A stretch of 64,000 nt of DNA from Chloropicon primus (taxonomy: Eukaryota; Chlorophyta; Chloropicophyceae; Chloropicales; Chloropicaceae): positions 496,001 to 560,000 of the forward strand of contig CP060766.1 in the NCBI GenBank assembly GCA_023205875.1, in the 5' to 3' direction. The translations under genes and the position numbers were made by a program. The notes below the pieces were generated by a model. The model worked only from the letters and a program-made list of their open reading frames with translations, was not told the DNA's origin and did no database searches. How positions within the stretch are numbered: the stretch's first letter is position 1; every line of letters starts with the position of its first letter. Shown piece by piece: positions 30,209 to 41,344 of this stretch.

Positions 30209-31674
30209 TTATATACACTGGTCCAAGAAGGCCAAGATGGCTTGCGCACACTTTCTCCCCCCGTTCGCCTCCCCCACGAAGGAGGGCCTGAGCAAGTCCG
30301 CCCTCTGTATCGCATCCGCCCAATTTCCAGCACAGAAGTCCCCTTGCGAGAGCTCGACGCAAGTGTCGTTCTCCTCCAGAATCCGCCGCAAGTAGCTTTC
30401 CTCCGCAAAGTTTGCTCTGGGCACGAAGATCAGGGGCCTCCTCAGCACCACGCACTCCGAGACGCTGCCGTAGCCTATCTTCCCCAGGACTACGTCGGAA
30501 GCCGTGATGACGTCTGGCATGTAGGCGTCCCGGGGGAGGCGAAAAAACTGTTCTCGGGGGAGCGCGAGGCCGCTCGGCCAGATCCCGTGGGCTATGCCGC
30601 AAACCCACCCGGGGGGCAGGGTTCGGGGGGATCCGTCGGGCTCCCAGCTGACGTCCCCGGAGAGGCCTCCGAAAAGAAGGAGGACGACCTTCTTGTCCTC
30701 TCCGATCCCGAGCTCCCTTCTCACCTCCCCCCTCGTCCTCCTGGCGGGCCTCACCACAAAAGGCATCTCCAGAACCTGGGTCTTGGGCCGGCCGTTCCTG
30801 CCCCCGAAGCGCCCCGCTCCGGGTGGGGGCGGCTTCGGCCAGCTGATTGCCTCGGCCCTGTCAAAAGCAGGCATGGGGTGCGCCCCTGGCAGCCGAAACA
30901 GGAAGGTGGCGCACTCGTAGTCCCGAACGATCCCCTCCACCATGACTCGATACCGTTTCCTGAGCTCCGGCTCCAGGGTCGCGACCTCGGGCATGCTCAG
31001 GTACTCGGCGTAGATGAAGTCCCACGACAGGTTGCTGATGACCGCACTTGGGATACCGCACTCCTTGGCGAGCCTGCACGCCGCGGGCACGGTGTCACTG
31101 CAGACAAAGCTCACCTGAGCAAGAGCAAAAACGGGAATGAGCATCATGAGTACAAAGGCTTCGATGATGGCCTTGGCAAACGAACGAATCGATGAACCAA
31201 CCCATAAGAATGGGACCTCACCTTGTTCTCCCTCAGCCACTCCTTCTCCGCATCCCGTGCCAGGCTCGAGACAAGCTCGTCTGTGCAAACACGAACAGCC
31301 AGAGGTCAGGGGAACAATCATCTTGATCATCATTCTTGCAGCAGCACTTTGAGGCCGGACTTACAGTACGTCTCGAGCGACTCGACAGGCAGGACCTTGA
31401 AGGCGTCCATTTGTACTCCTCCGCAGTCGAGCGGCCTGATCTTCCTATACGCGAACCTCTTTGTCTCCTCCTCCTCTCGGAACTCGTTCCGAAAGATGTG
31501 ACCAGGAAGAGAAGACACGACGATGACCTTGACGTCGCGTTGTTTCGTGGTGAGCAGCTCCCTTGCGACTTGGATAGTCCTCGTGGCGTGCCCGAGGCCG
31601 TGACCCGTGCAGTAGTACGCCACCACAAACCCACCTCTCCCCTCCTCGAGAGGGCACTCACACTCTGGCCCCAT
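30209..31674 (-). CDS. glycosyltransferase like the N-terminal half of L-arabinokinase
   Basis: Three exons (31365-31674, 31222-31280, 30209-31114) give 424 residues. The protein follows the N-terminal glycosyltransferase-like half of plant ARA1: VVAYYCTGHGLGHATRTIQV, then RPLDCGGVQMDAFKV, then VISNLSWDFIYAEYLSM, RLPGAHPMPAF, SDVVLGKIGYGSVSE and ANFAEESYLRR. It stops where ARA1 continues into its GHMP kinase, so arabinose kinase activity is not expected. The substrate is unknown. The middle exon is 59 nt. An upstream non-coding exon is possible. Coordinates near the start may be off by one. Confidence 0.78.
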
Positions 31675-32099
31675 TCGATCCCAAAAGTCTGGAGCAAGAA
31701 ACAAAAAAAAGGGGAGAAAAGGGGGACGACCAACGACTTGCCATGGCGTCCAGAAAGAGAGAGACATCGGTTGCTCGAGGAGAAGATGAAGACGAGAAAA
31801 AAAAACCATGATGAAAGCTAAGCTGCGGATTGGAAGTACGTGTAGGTCCACGTGTCTGCCTTGTTACACGCGTGCGGGTTCGGCTGCACGCCAATCTTCG
31901 ACGCGTGCAGGTGCAGGCCCGTCTTCCCAGGCTGCGACTCCGATTGCAGGTACCCATTCGCCTCCAGCTTTGCCGCGGGGATTAGGTTTTATAATTATAA
32001 CAAAAGTCTCTCTCTCTCTCTCTCTCTCTCTCCCTCCCTCTCTCTCTCTCTGTGTGTGTGTGTATGCATGTGTGTGTCAGACAGAGTCTAGGAGAAGGA
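31675..32099. repeat. intergenic with CT and GT microsatellites
   Basis: Promoter side of the glycosyltransferase gene and 3' flank of WDR19. It holds an A run near 31797-31805, a CT tract at about 32007-32051 and an adjoining GT run with TGTATGCATGTGTG to about 32078. No gene is seen. Confidence 0.5.
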
Positions 32100-35000
32100 T
32101 TAGACTTGAAGGAGGTCCTTGGTGAAAGGGAGGGGAAGGAGGGCGTCCGTTCCCAAGCTGGTGTGGCACAGCTGGCACCTCGTTTCCCCCTTGTCGAAGA
32201 GGGCCCTCATGCTGCTGCACCGGAAGGGGAAGGAGCACGATTTGCAGACTCCCCAGTCCTCCGCGGCCATCCTCTTGCCGCTTGCGGAGCAGAATGGGAC
32301 CATGATCTTGCAGTGCTGGCACTGGAGGTCGTACTCGCTTCCGATTGACCCGCAGTTCGGGCACTTGGAGAGCAGCTCCTTGGCGTCCTCCCCCGAGGAG
32401 TCCCCGATCGCTGCTGCCTCGCCCCCCTCCTCCTTCTGGGCCTTGGCCAGCTTCAGTGCGGGGTCGGGCTTCCTGATGATGTTCTCGATCTTCCTCTTGT
32501 ACGTGGGTGCGACCTGAGACCGGTAGTCTGGGTCCCTCATCAGGATCGACGCGTGCTCGTACGCCGCCCACTTCAAGCCAGCCCTCTGGCACTCGATCAC
32601 AGTGGACGTGAGAATCGGCACGATGTGCGCCGGAAACTTGCTGATGTGCTTCGACACTCGAACCAGGAGTCTCGCTGCGCTGAGGTGATCCCCGACCTTC
32701 ACGTAGGTCTTGACCAGGACGTACGAGTGGAGGACCACCAGCTGGCGCAGGAGCTCGCTCAGGACGTTCTCCTCCGAGGACGCCTTGGAGGATCCCCTGC
32801 CCGGGGAGCCAGACACCTTTGACTTGCTGGCATCCACAAGCCTCTCGGCGTTCGGGTTCTCATTCTCGGCCTTGTCGTTCGCCCCGAAGGAGCTGTCCTC
32901 CGTCTGGAGCTTCTGCTTCCTCAGCTCCCCGCTGAGCTCGCAGTAGGCGTGGTGGACCTGCTCGTGGGCCAACTTGTAGTTGCCCATGTCCTGCTCCTGC
33001 CTGGAGAGGACGCAGGCCACGTGGGCAGCACGGACGAGATCGCCCAACGCAATGTGGAGCTCGAACAGGTGCCTGGCTCCCTCCTTGGAGGCCGCGGACG
33101 AGGTGGACTGCGTCTGATCCGCCAGCCAGTCCACGACCTGGGCGATCTGGGACGAGGACCGCACCCTTCCAACCAGAGCGATGGCGCTATCGATCGCCTC
33201 GGACGTGCCGTCCTTGAGGTAAAAGTGGACAGCAGAGTTGTTGCACGCGTCGATGAACTCTGAGATCGATCCATTGGTGCTCTCCTCCGCGTAAAAGTCG
33301 CCGGAGGGGACGAGGTTCTCCGCCAAGTTTGGTCTGAGGGAGGCACTCTTGCAGCAGGTCTCGTACATCATCCCCGCCTTCAGGAACTGGCTGTGCTGCT
33401 CGTAGTACTTTGCGATCTGCAGGTAAACCTGGGGCTCGGCCTCAGAGTTCTTGATGTTGCTCACGAGAGCATCAACCGTGTTGTGCACGATCGCAAGCTC
33501 CATCGCTTCGTTGATTCTGCCCAAGATCACAAGCATCTCCGTCTGACCCTCGTGATCACCCTTGTCGAGGCAGTACTGAAGCGCAAGCTTGGCGCTCTCC
33601 AGAGACTTTGTTTGCCTCACGATCGCAAAGGCCTTGTGCGTGTTCTTGATGCTGTTGTTGCTCAGGTACAAGCGCACGAGCGACTGGGAGTCATTCGCCC
33701 TCTGGTACGAGGAGAGTGCAAGCTGGTAGTCTCCCCTCATTTCCATGGATTTCGCAAAGACCTGGTGAAGGCTGGGCGCCATGACTTGCGTCATCAGCGG
33801 CTTGGCCTTGTCAAACTGCTTTGACTTGACAAAGAGCGTTGCAGCCTGCTCGACATTGCCGCAGACGTGGTGCATCTCGGCGGCCTCTATGAGGTGGCCA
33901 GCTTCCTCCAGAATGATCGCAAAGTCCTGGAACATGTCCATCTTCCTCTTGTACGCAGCTTCGTTGTTGTTCATGCTGCCCTCCTGCTCCTGCGCAAGCT
34001 CCAAGGCGATTTGGACGCCAGCTTCGACGTCTCCGAGATGAATGATGCACCTCGCAATGCCACCCTTGCACACCTTGATCTGGTCCTCCACCTCCTGCAC
34101 GGAAACTTCATCCGCAGGGAGCTCTCCTTCTCCGTTGTTGTCCTTGGCCGCCCCGGAATCGCCTTCCCTCATCGCCCGTCCGTAGTCATCAAAATCTGAT
34201 CCGAATTCCGCGTTGATCGACTCCTCCAGATCTCTGTCCCCGAAACCAAGCGTGCCCTGAAAGCCCTGGCTTTCCCTCCGCGGCAAGCAGCTGCCGAACA
34301 GGTTGATCGCGATGTCGTACGCCCTTCTCGCAGCCTGGTATTCCCCCCGAAGCTCCAGCGTGCTGGCGTGCTGCTTGTTGATGTTCGCTTTCTCCATATC
34401 ACTCGCGGTGACGTTGTCCGCGAGCTCCAAAGCCCTCTCCCAGTTCTTCAGATCAATGTGCATCTCCAACGCAGCCTTTGGCTCACTCGACCGGAAAAAG
34501 TACGACTCGGCGATTTCCACAACGCTCCTATCGTTTTTGTTCATACTCTCCCCCAGAACCAGCAAGGCGTGGCCAGCAAGCAGGTGCTTGTCCTCCACGT
34601 GTCTCAGGCGGGACAGCGCGGAGGCTTTGCTCGAGTCACCAGCCATTCTGTACCCTAGAATAGCCATGTCAATGTTCAGCGTGCTCAATGCTTGAGAAGC
34701 AAAAGTGATCCACATGCTCCTGTCCCGGGAAAGCATGGCGATTTCCTTGGCTTCCTCCATATGATTCAACGCCACGTGCTGGTCGAACTCGTACCCAACA
34801 AGGCGATCGTGCTTGCTGGCATTTGCTGAAGTGGATAGCACCATGTTCCTACCCTTTTTGGATTCCACCTGCTGCAGGCTGTACTTGGCCATGATATGTT
34901 TGTGAGTGTCCAGCAACACTCTCTCAAGGTTAACGGACCCGGTGAGGAATATCAGGAACCCCTTCGAGAGCAGCAGCGGCTTCCCTGGCAGGCTTCTCAG

Positions 35001-37746
35001 CGCATGCATGCCCGCAAGCTTGATCTCAGATCCAGAGGTCGAGGTCGGCACGTAGACGTACACGGCAATGAAACCGTTGTTGTTGGAATCGGACAAGGTC
35101 TGGTGCTTGTTCCCGAAGGCGAGAGACTCGCCGTGAGTCCTTTCCGCGAAGACGATGAAGACGTTCGGATCATCGATGTCCCACAGAATCGAGGGAACCA
35201 TCTTTGTGGCCTTGCTCGAGCTCATATCGTCCACGGGGGCCATGTCCCTGTTTTGCTGGAAGACAAAGTTGGTCCCCGCGGGCGGCAAAATAGGAAGCAC
35301 CTGGTCATTCACCGCGTTGAAGAAAAAGACTTGCCTTCGGACATCAGAGAACAGAAGGTGCGTCCCCGAAGCATTCGGCACAATGCTGCTTATGGCGTAC
35401 TGGGAGCTGGAAATCTTTCTCGGCGAACCGTACTCGTCGTCCACAATCGCAGAATTGATTGTCGTTGAGCCTCTGTTGCCCAACAAGTCCTCCTGCTTGT
35501 GACCATGCCGGTACTCATTGATTTGGGGCGGGGGAACCAGGTTGGACTGGGACGGATCGCTGTCGTTGCTGCTGTCCTCGTCCCAACTCATGCCGGAGGA
35601 GGGGTCGTTCACGAGCCAGTAGCATATCGAACCGCTCCCTGTTCCAGCAATCAGGAAATTCTCCGTCATGGCGACACTCATGATGCTGCTGCCAGAATTT
35701 CCGGGGAGGATGATCTCATTCTTCCCCATGTCCTCGTTGCCAACAGCCCCGTGAGCTCCGATCCTGTGCAAGTGAATTCGACCCTCGGACAGAACCGCCG
35801 CGTGCTTGGAGTTCAAGCAAATGGACTCGATGGAGGTGATGTAATCAAGGTGCAGCTGGGGCATCCCAGAGGTTTCCTCACTGTAAAACCAGCACTCGTT
35901 GTTTAGGGCCACGGCAACATGCGAGGGTCCCAGGGCGCAGAATGATGGCTCCGTCTCGGTTTTGATGTTCGCCAAAATTGAACACGAGAGCAAGGACTGC
36001 TTTTGAGCGTTGTCCTGGGAGTCCTTGGAATCCATGTCCCCCGAGGAAGATATCATCACGTTCGTTTTCGACTTTGCTTGGCTCTCCCCCTCGTGGATGT
36101 CCACAATAGAAACTTCTGCCAGCGACGTCAGGTAAGCGATCCTGGACACGCACGAAGCGCCCACAATTGGCAGGGACACCAGCAAGGAATGGACCGAGCC
36201 ATCTTGGGAGCTGACCGATATGATCTGGCCATCGCTCGTCCAGCACAAGTGCTCGCAATTTCCGCTCTCCTTGACGGTGTCCCCCGCGCCTGATCCTGCG
36301 GCCCAGCGATGCAGGGACCCCCTCCTCTTGCCCGCACCCTTACCGGCATCAGAGCTCTTCGACCTTCCTTCGCTGACGTTGGACAGAGTGTGAGACATGA
36401 TCTCCACCGCCGCGCTTGGCTTGGTGATGTCCAAAATCAGAACGTTCCTACTGCCGCAGCAGGCCAGAACAGATTTCGTTTGCTTTCCCGCGTTCTCAGG
36501 CACGTTGTTCTCCTTCCTGGTCCCGGCCTGGTAGGACACGTCCAAGGAGCAGGTATCCGATACGCTCAGGTCGGAGATCGGGTCCCTGAAGAACCTAAAG
36601 GGGTGGACGTGCTTGGTGTTCTGGTTCGTCTCCGTGCTCATGATCATGATGTACCCAGTGTCCGTTCCCGCAACAATGTACTGTTCCCGGTACCACGAGT
36701 GAACGAGGATGCGCCCGTAATTGTCCTCAACAACGATTTCGGAGTGCTTCGGAGTGCTTGTGGTGCTCTTTCCCTCCTCTTTCTTGATGTCCAGCAAGTA
36801 CACCGACCTCCTGTTCACGTTTATCGAGACCCTCACGATCCCTGGAGCCACAGAAGACTCTTTCCTCGCGATGGGGGCGAAAGCGATCGATATCGGCTCA
36901 CCTTTGAGCGCCATCTTGTTCAATTGGCTCTCCTCCCCCTCCTCGGTGCCGACTTTGGGCCTCATGATGCTGACTTGGTTGTCCGTGGAGCCCAGGGCCA
37001 AAAACCCTTCGTCACTCCAGGCGCTGCACGTCAGGGCCTTGGAGTGGTAACCCACGAGGACGACCTTCTGCTTCCTGTCGTCGTTGTAAAGAATGAGAGA
37101 CCCCTTGTCCGTGCCGATGGCCAAGATGGGCTGCGTCAAGTGCCAAGTGATAAAGGTCGCGCTATGCTTCACGCCGAGCTCAACCTTGTACATCTCGCCC
37201 GTCGTGGTGCTCCATATCGAGATGATCGATGAGTTCTTGCACTGAATCGCAATCTTCTCGCCCCGAGAGTCCCACTCAATGTGGCTGATCGTCTTCGCTT
37301 GCCCCATGCTGTCAAACTCCCGCTGCTCCGCATCGGATATGCTAACCTGGTTCGTCTGCTCTCCCTGACGGTTGTAGAGCACAACCGTGGACTGTTCGCG
37401 GCGTGCCAAAACAAACACACGCACGCGCAAAAGACGAGGAGGAAAGGGGCCGAGGAGTCAGTCCACGCGCCGTGCCGCCAGCTCTCTCCGCCGCTCCCGA
37501 ACACTCACCTGCTTCACGGACTCCTGAAACGTGGCCACTGCGAGGAGGTGGCCCCTGGGATTCCAGCAGAACAACGAGCTCCTTCCAGACTTGGAGGTCT
37601 GCTTGTCCTTGGCCACGAATAATTTCCTCTGCACGAAGAAAGAAGAGCGTGTCAGTGACTCGAACAAGGGATGCACTGGGCCGCCCGCACCATCTCGAGG
37701 CTCCACCCCTCCGGAGGGGAAGCACTCCTCGTCGTGAACTCACCAT
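32100..37746 (-). CDS. WDR19: WDR19 / IFT144, IFT-A subunit
   Basis: Retrograde intraflagellar-transport subunit. The large exon 32100-37391 is preceded by a 40-codon exon 37509-37628 and, apparently, a first coding exon 37744-37746 that is only the ATG (ATG|GTGAGT). The joined N-terminus M-RKLFVAKDK parallels the human MKRIF start. N-terminal WD repeats (KISIWSTTTGE-like, FITWHLTQPILAIGTDKG), a TPR-like solenoid and a C-terminal zinc region with CPNCGS, CQHCK, PFCSASGKRMAAEDWGVCKSC and CQLCHTS match WDR19. At about 1804 residues it is far longer than the human ~1340. It is divergent to the CSPP1-like gene. Confidence 0.93.
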
Positions 37747-38307
37747 CTTGGGTCTTGGTTTCGCTTCGCAAAAACAAAATGTTTGACTCAAGGCAAGGCC
37801 GAAAACCGTAAGAAAGCGACACGCCCGATGGAAGAAGACAAGCCGATGGACCTCTTCAGCCTCGTGCCATGCCCTCCGTCCACCTTTCGATCGCGATCGA
37901 TCGCCCCACTGCTTCGTCCACGCCCCACTGCTTCGATCGCGATCGATCGATCGATCGTAAACTTTTTTGTTTTGTTTTGTTTTGAAAAATCCGACGATCG
38001 TAAAGGCGAAAGCCAAGACGAAAAATGTAAAGAGAAGGAGAAGGAAAGGAAAACCATTTCCCGCGGCACATCGATCGGAGCGATCGGAGAGCGATCGATC
38101 AGGAGCAGGAGGGAGTGATCGATCGCGATCGATCGCAAAGCAAGGAGAGGGACGAGGGACGAGGACGAGCGCGACGCGACGCGACGCCGGGAGACAGGCC
38201 ACGTCTTCCTCTTCCTCTTTTCAGAAAACACAGAGAGAGAGAGAGTCCCGCCTCTTTTCTGCTGAGAAAGAAACAAACGTCCTCGTGCCTTTGCTGTTGC
38301 TCCAAAG
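37747..38307. promoter_or_regulatory. bidirectional ciliary promoter with GATCGATC palindromes
   Basis: 560 bp between divergent WDR19 and the CSPP1-like gene. Palindromic CGATCGCGATCGATCG-type clusters lie at 37888-37903, 37934-37957, around 38070-38100 and at 38117-38136. CCCCACTGCTTCG is repeated twice between the first two. A GA tract lies near 38231-38244. No gene is seen. Confidence 0.5.
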
Positions 38308-41044
38308 ATGTTATCTTTCGGCCAGACGAGAACTGCCCGCCTGGTAAGACGACGACTTGGAGGGAGCGAGTTTCATTTTGCGCTCGGTTGCTGACTTGAC
38401 GCGTCGTCATCGTCGTCCTTTCTGTCTTTTTTTATTTTTGTTTGGTTTTCAGGCGGAGAAGGAGAGGAAGCAGAAGGAGTACAAGGCCGAGCTGGAGCGG
38501 CAGATAGAAGCGAAGAAGGTGAGGGAGCAGCAAGAGCGGGCCCAAGAGAGGCAGGCCTCGAGGGAGCTCCTGTCCGTGAACAAGCAGAGGGAGAACATGG
38601 TGGCCCCGCTAGGAGTTGGGACCTCGCCACAGCGCGTGAGTCCCCAGATGCTGCAAAGGCAAGCCGGCCAGTACCAATACTCTCATCCCGACGCTGGCAA
38701 GCCTGTGGCCAGACCCGTGGTCGTGCCCCACCAGGATCAAAGGAGGCACGACGAGGCGATACTGCAGAGCGAGATTCAGCACTCGTTCCACGAGTCGGAC
38801 GACGCTCCTGCGTACCTGGGTGGCGCGGCGCCCCGAGCGAGGGAGAGCGCGCCACAGAGGCACGACGAGGCGATACTGCAGAGCGAGATTCAGCACTCGT
38901 TCCACGAGTCGGACGACGCTCCTGCGTACATGGGTGGCGCGGCGAACCAAGGAAGCCAGGCGATGATGCCTCGGCAGGCTCACCACCACCAGGAGCACCG
39001 CCAGCCCCCCGCGCCACAGGCCCAGGACAAGTTTCAGCCCTCCGAAACGTTTTACAAGAAGCTTGAGGAGGAGAGGCGCAAGCTTGCGTACGGCGAGGAG
39101 CTAAGGCAGCAGATGAAGGAGCAAAAGGAAAGGAAGGAGAGGGAGAGGAAGTTCTGGAAGTTTGGGGACGACCAGGTCAGTGTGTACTCGAGCCAGCAGC
39201 AAAGACACGATGAGCAAATCTTGAGAAATGAATACAAGAACTCGTTCCAAGAATCCGCGGACGCCCCAGCTTACTTGAGGACGGCCCATGCGCATGCGCA
39301 CAAGCACTCGGTCAATGACGCAAAGGCGAGAGCCAGTGCAGCTGCGAAGGCACAGGCATATCGCGAGCAGAACCATTATGATGGCCAGCAGCAAGACGTG
39401 GCCAAAAACCCAGGGAGGCACGACGAGGCTATCCTCAAGAGCGAGATCGAACACTCTTTCCAGGAATCGGATGACGCCCCAGCTTACCTGCGCGGGGCGA
39501 ACCTGAAAAGCCCAAATTCGGACAAGCGCCAGCCCATGGTTCACTTCCGAAGCGATTACAGGGACATGACGGCCCTGGAGGTGGAACAGAAGCAGAAGAA
39601 AGCCGCTGAGCTTCACGAGGACCTTAGGAGGCAGATGGAGGAGAAGAAGGCCGCAAAGGCGAGGGAGAGAGAAAGGGAGAGGCAAGAAGAGGCGAGGGAG
39701 AATGAGAGAATAAGGAGGGAGCAGGAGCAATTGCGAAAGCAGTACGAGGGCGAGCACAATCGGGAGCACAAGAGCAGGAGATCTCACGCTGCCCCCTTCG
39801 TCAACTTGTCCGCCTCCAACAACGAGCCTGAAACGGCTGGCCGAAAAGGGGTCGGGGGAAACACGCCGGCAAGGCGAGCGAGTGGGCCGCACGTCCAAAA
39901 CACGCCGGGAAGAGGGGCAAACATGCCGGACATGGGAACCATATCTCACCCAAGCTTCTCCATCCCCGAGAAGCGAAAGCCTGCTGCTGCGCGAGCTCCG
40001 TCGCCAGTGAGAGAGGAGGCCCGGCGTGCGGAGGACCACAGCGAGGCCGCGCCTTCTCGTGCAGGCCTTTCGACGCCCCTGGTTGAGAAGAAGATCGCTT
40101 CATCGGTGGAATCGATCAAGAGCGAGCTGATCGGAAACCAGGAGAAGGTGATCCAGGTGATCAACGAACAGAGGCAAGCTCTGGTTGCGGAGACCGAGTC
40201 CACGAGGCAAGAAATGCTTCAGATGAAGAACATGCTGAAGGAGTACCAGGACTCGATACACAAGATGGAGCAGCTTCACAGCGAGCAAATGCAAATGCAG
40301 AACGTGTACGCCTTGATGAAGCAATCAGAAGATGAGGAGATGGTCAGACGTTCCCAGGAAGAGAGGCAGTTTGATCACCACCACCCTCCAGTTGATGTTG
40401 ACAGAAACCCAAACGCAGAAACTCCCTCTTGGGTGAGGCAGGCAATGAAAGAGAACGGGAGGCTGGACCTCATGCAAAGCCTTCAGGCGGAGAGCACGCT
40501 CGTGTTTCCAGTCTCTGAGCCAATCGCAGAGGAGCCGAGCGTGCCCTACAGATCTCCCCTGAGAGATCCTCACAGGTCCCCCATGATGAGATCCGCGGTG
40601 GAGTTGCCTCTACCGGTCGTGGAGAACGAGGCGGTGGACCTCAGGCTCGACTCTGAGAGCAATTACGTTGCCCAAGAAGAGGAGTGGCAGCAGCGCCAGC
40701 AGGAGCCCCCGGCGTACGCCGAGCCCGTCGAGTTGGTGAGAATACCAAGCAGGAATCCTAGCGTGGCAAGCTCGGCGGCGACTCTGAACGTGGAGGAGCT
40801 TTACGAGAGAAACGCGAGCAAGCTGAGAATGCTGGAGGACCTCGAGGCAGTGGATGACGTGGATGAGATCGACAGGAAGCTGAACCAGTTCCTCTCAGCC
40901 CGCGATGATGAGTCGGTGTCCAATTCTCTGGAAAATTACAACGAGCTGGACTATGGAGCTAATCTGCACCTCAAGGAGATGATGTCTCAGCCTGAGCGCC
41001 TTTCCACCCCGTGCCTGCCAGCAGAATCCGACTGGATCCGGTGA
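38308..41044 (+). CDS. CSPP1-like centrosomal/ciliary coiled-coil protein
   Basis: Exons 38308-38343 (12 codons) and 38453-41044 join in phase 0 to give 875 residues. Repeated segments of the type YKAELERQIEAKKVREQQE, EELRQQMKEQKERKERE and ELHEDLRRQMEEKKAAK resemble the Lys/Glu helices of centrosome and spindle pole-associated protein 1. Four copies of a ~29-residue repeat start RHDEAIL/RHDEQIL and end DAPAYL/M at about residues 110, 148, 263 and 334. The rest is disordered and coiled-coil. Position between WDR19 and KATNAL2 supports a ciliary or microtubule role. The family call is tentative. Confidence 0.6.
38744..38944 (+). repeat. two near-identical 87-bp coding repeats
   Basis: Copies at 38744-38830 and 38858-38944 differ at one base that I can see (a CTG/ATG change, Leu to Met). 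They encode the first two RHDEAIL...DAPAY units. The third and fourth units (from 39203 and 39416) are diverged in DNA. Confidence 0.85.
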
Positions 41045-41058
41045 CACTGCTGCCAATT

Positions 41059-41309
41059 TCAGGCTCCTTTAGATCCAAATTCTTCTGTGAACTGCTCGTA
41101 CTCTTTCTTAAACGCGTGGCCAGTCGATTTGCAGCACTGGAGCGCAGCTTGGACATCCCCTGTCTCGATGGGACTCAGCTCAGCTTTGATTTCCTGCGCT
41201 TCACTATCTTTGTAATATTGATCCAGTAACCTTCTCAAAGGCCTGGTAGTAATTGTGAATTTATGTGCCCTGTGTGAGTACCTCAATACCACCTGCGACT
41301 GTTTCGTGG

Positions 41310-41344
<35 letters not shown>

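Noticed and set aside
30209-31674. Full L-arabinokinase
   Set aside because: Only the N-terminal glycosyltransferase-like half is encoded; no GHMP kinase motif (GLSSSA-type) up- or downstream.
37880-38140. GCGATCGC-rich DNA as cyanobacterial HIP1 sites or plastid-derived DNA
   Set aside because: Sites form clustered palindromes in nuclear promoters, with no plastid or bacterial genes nearby.
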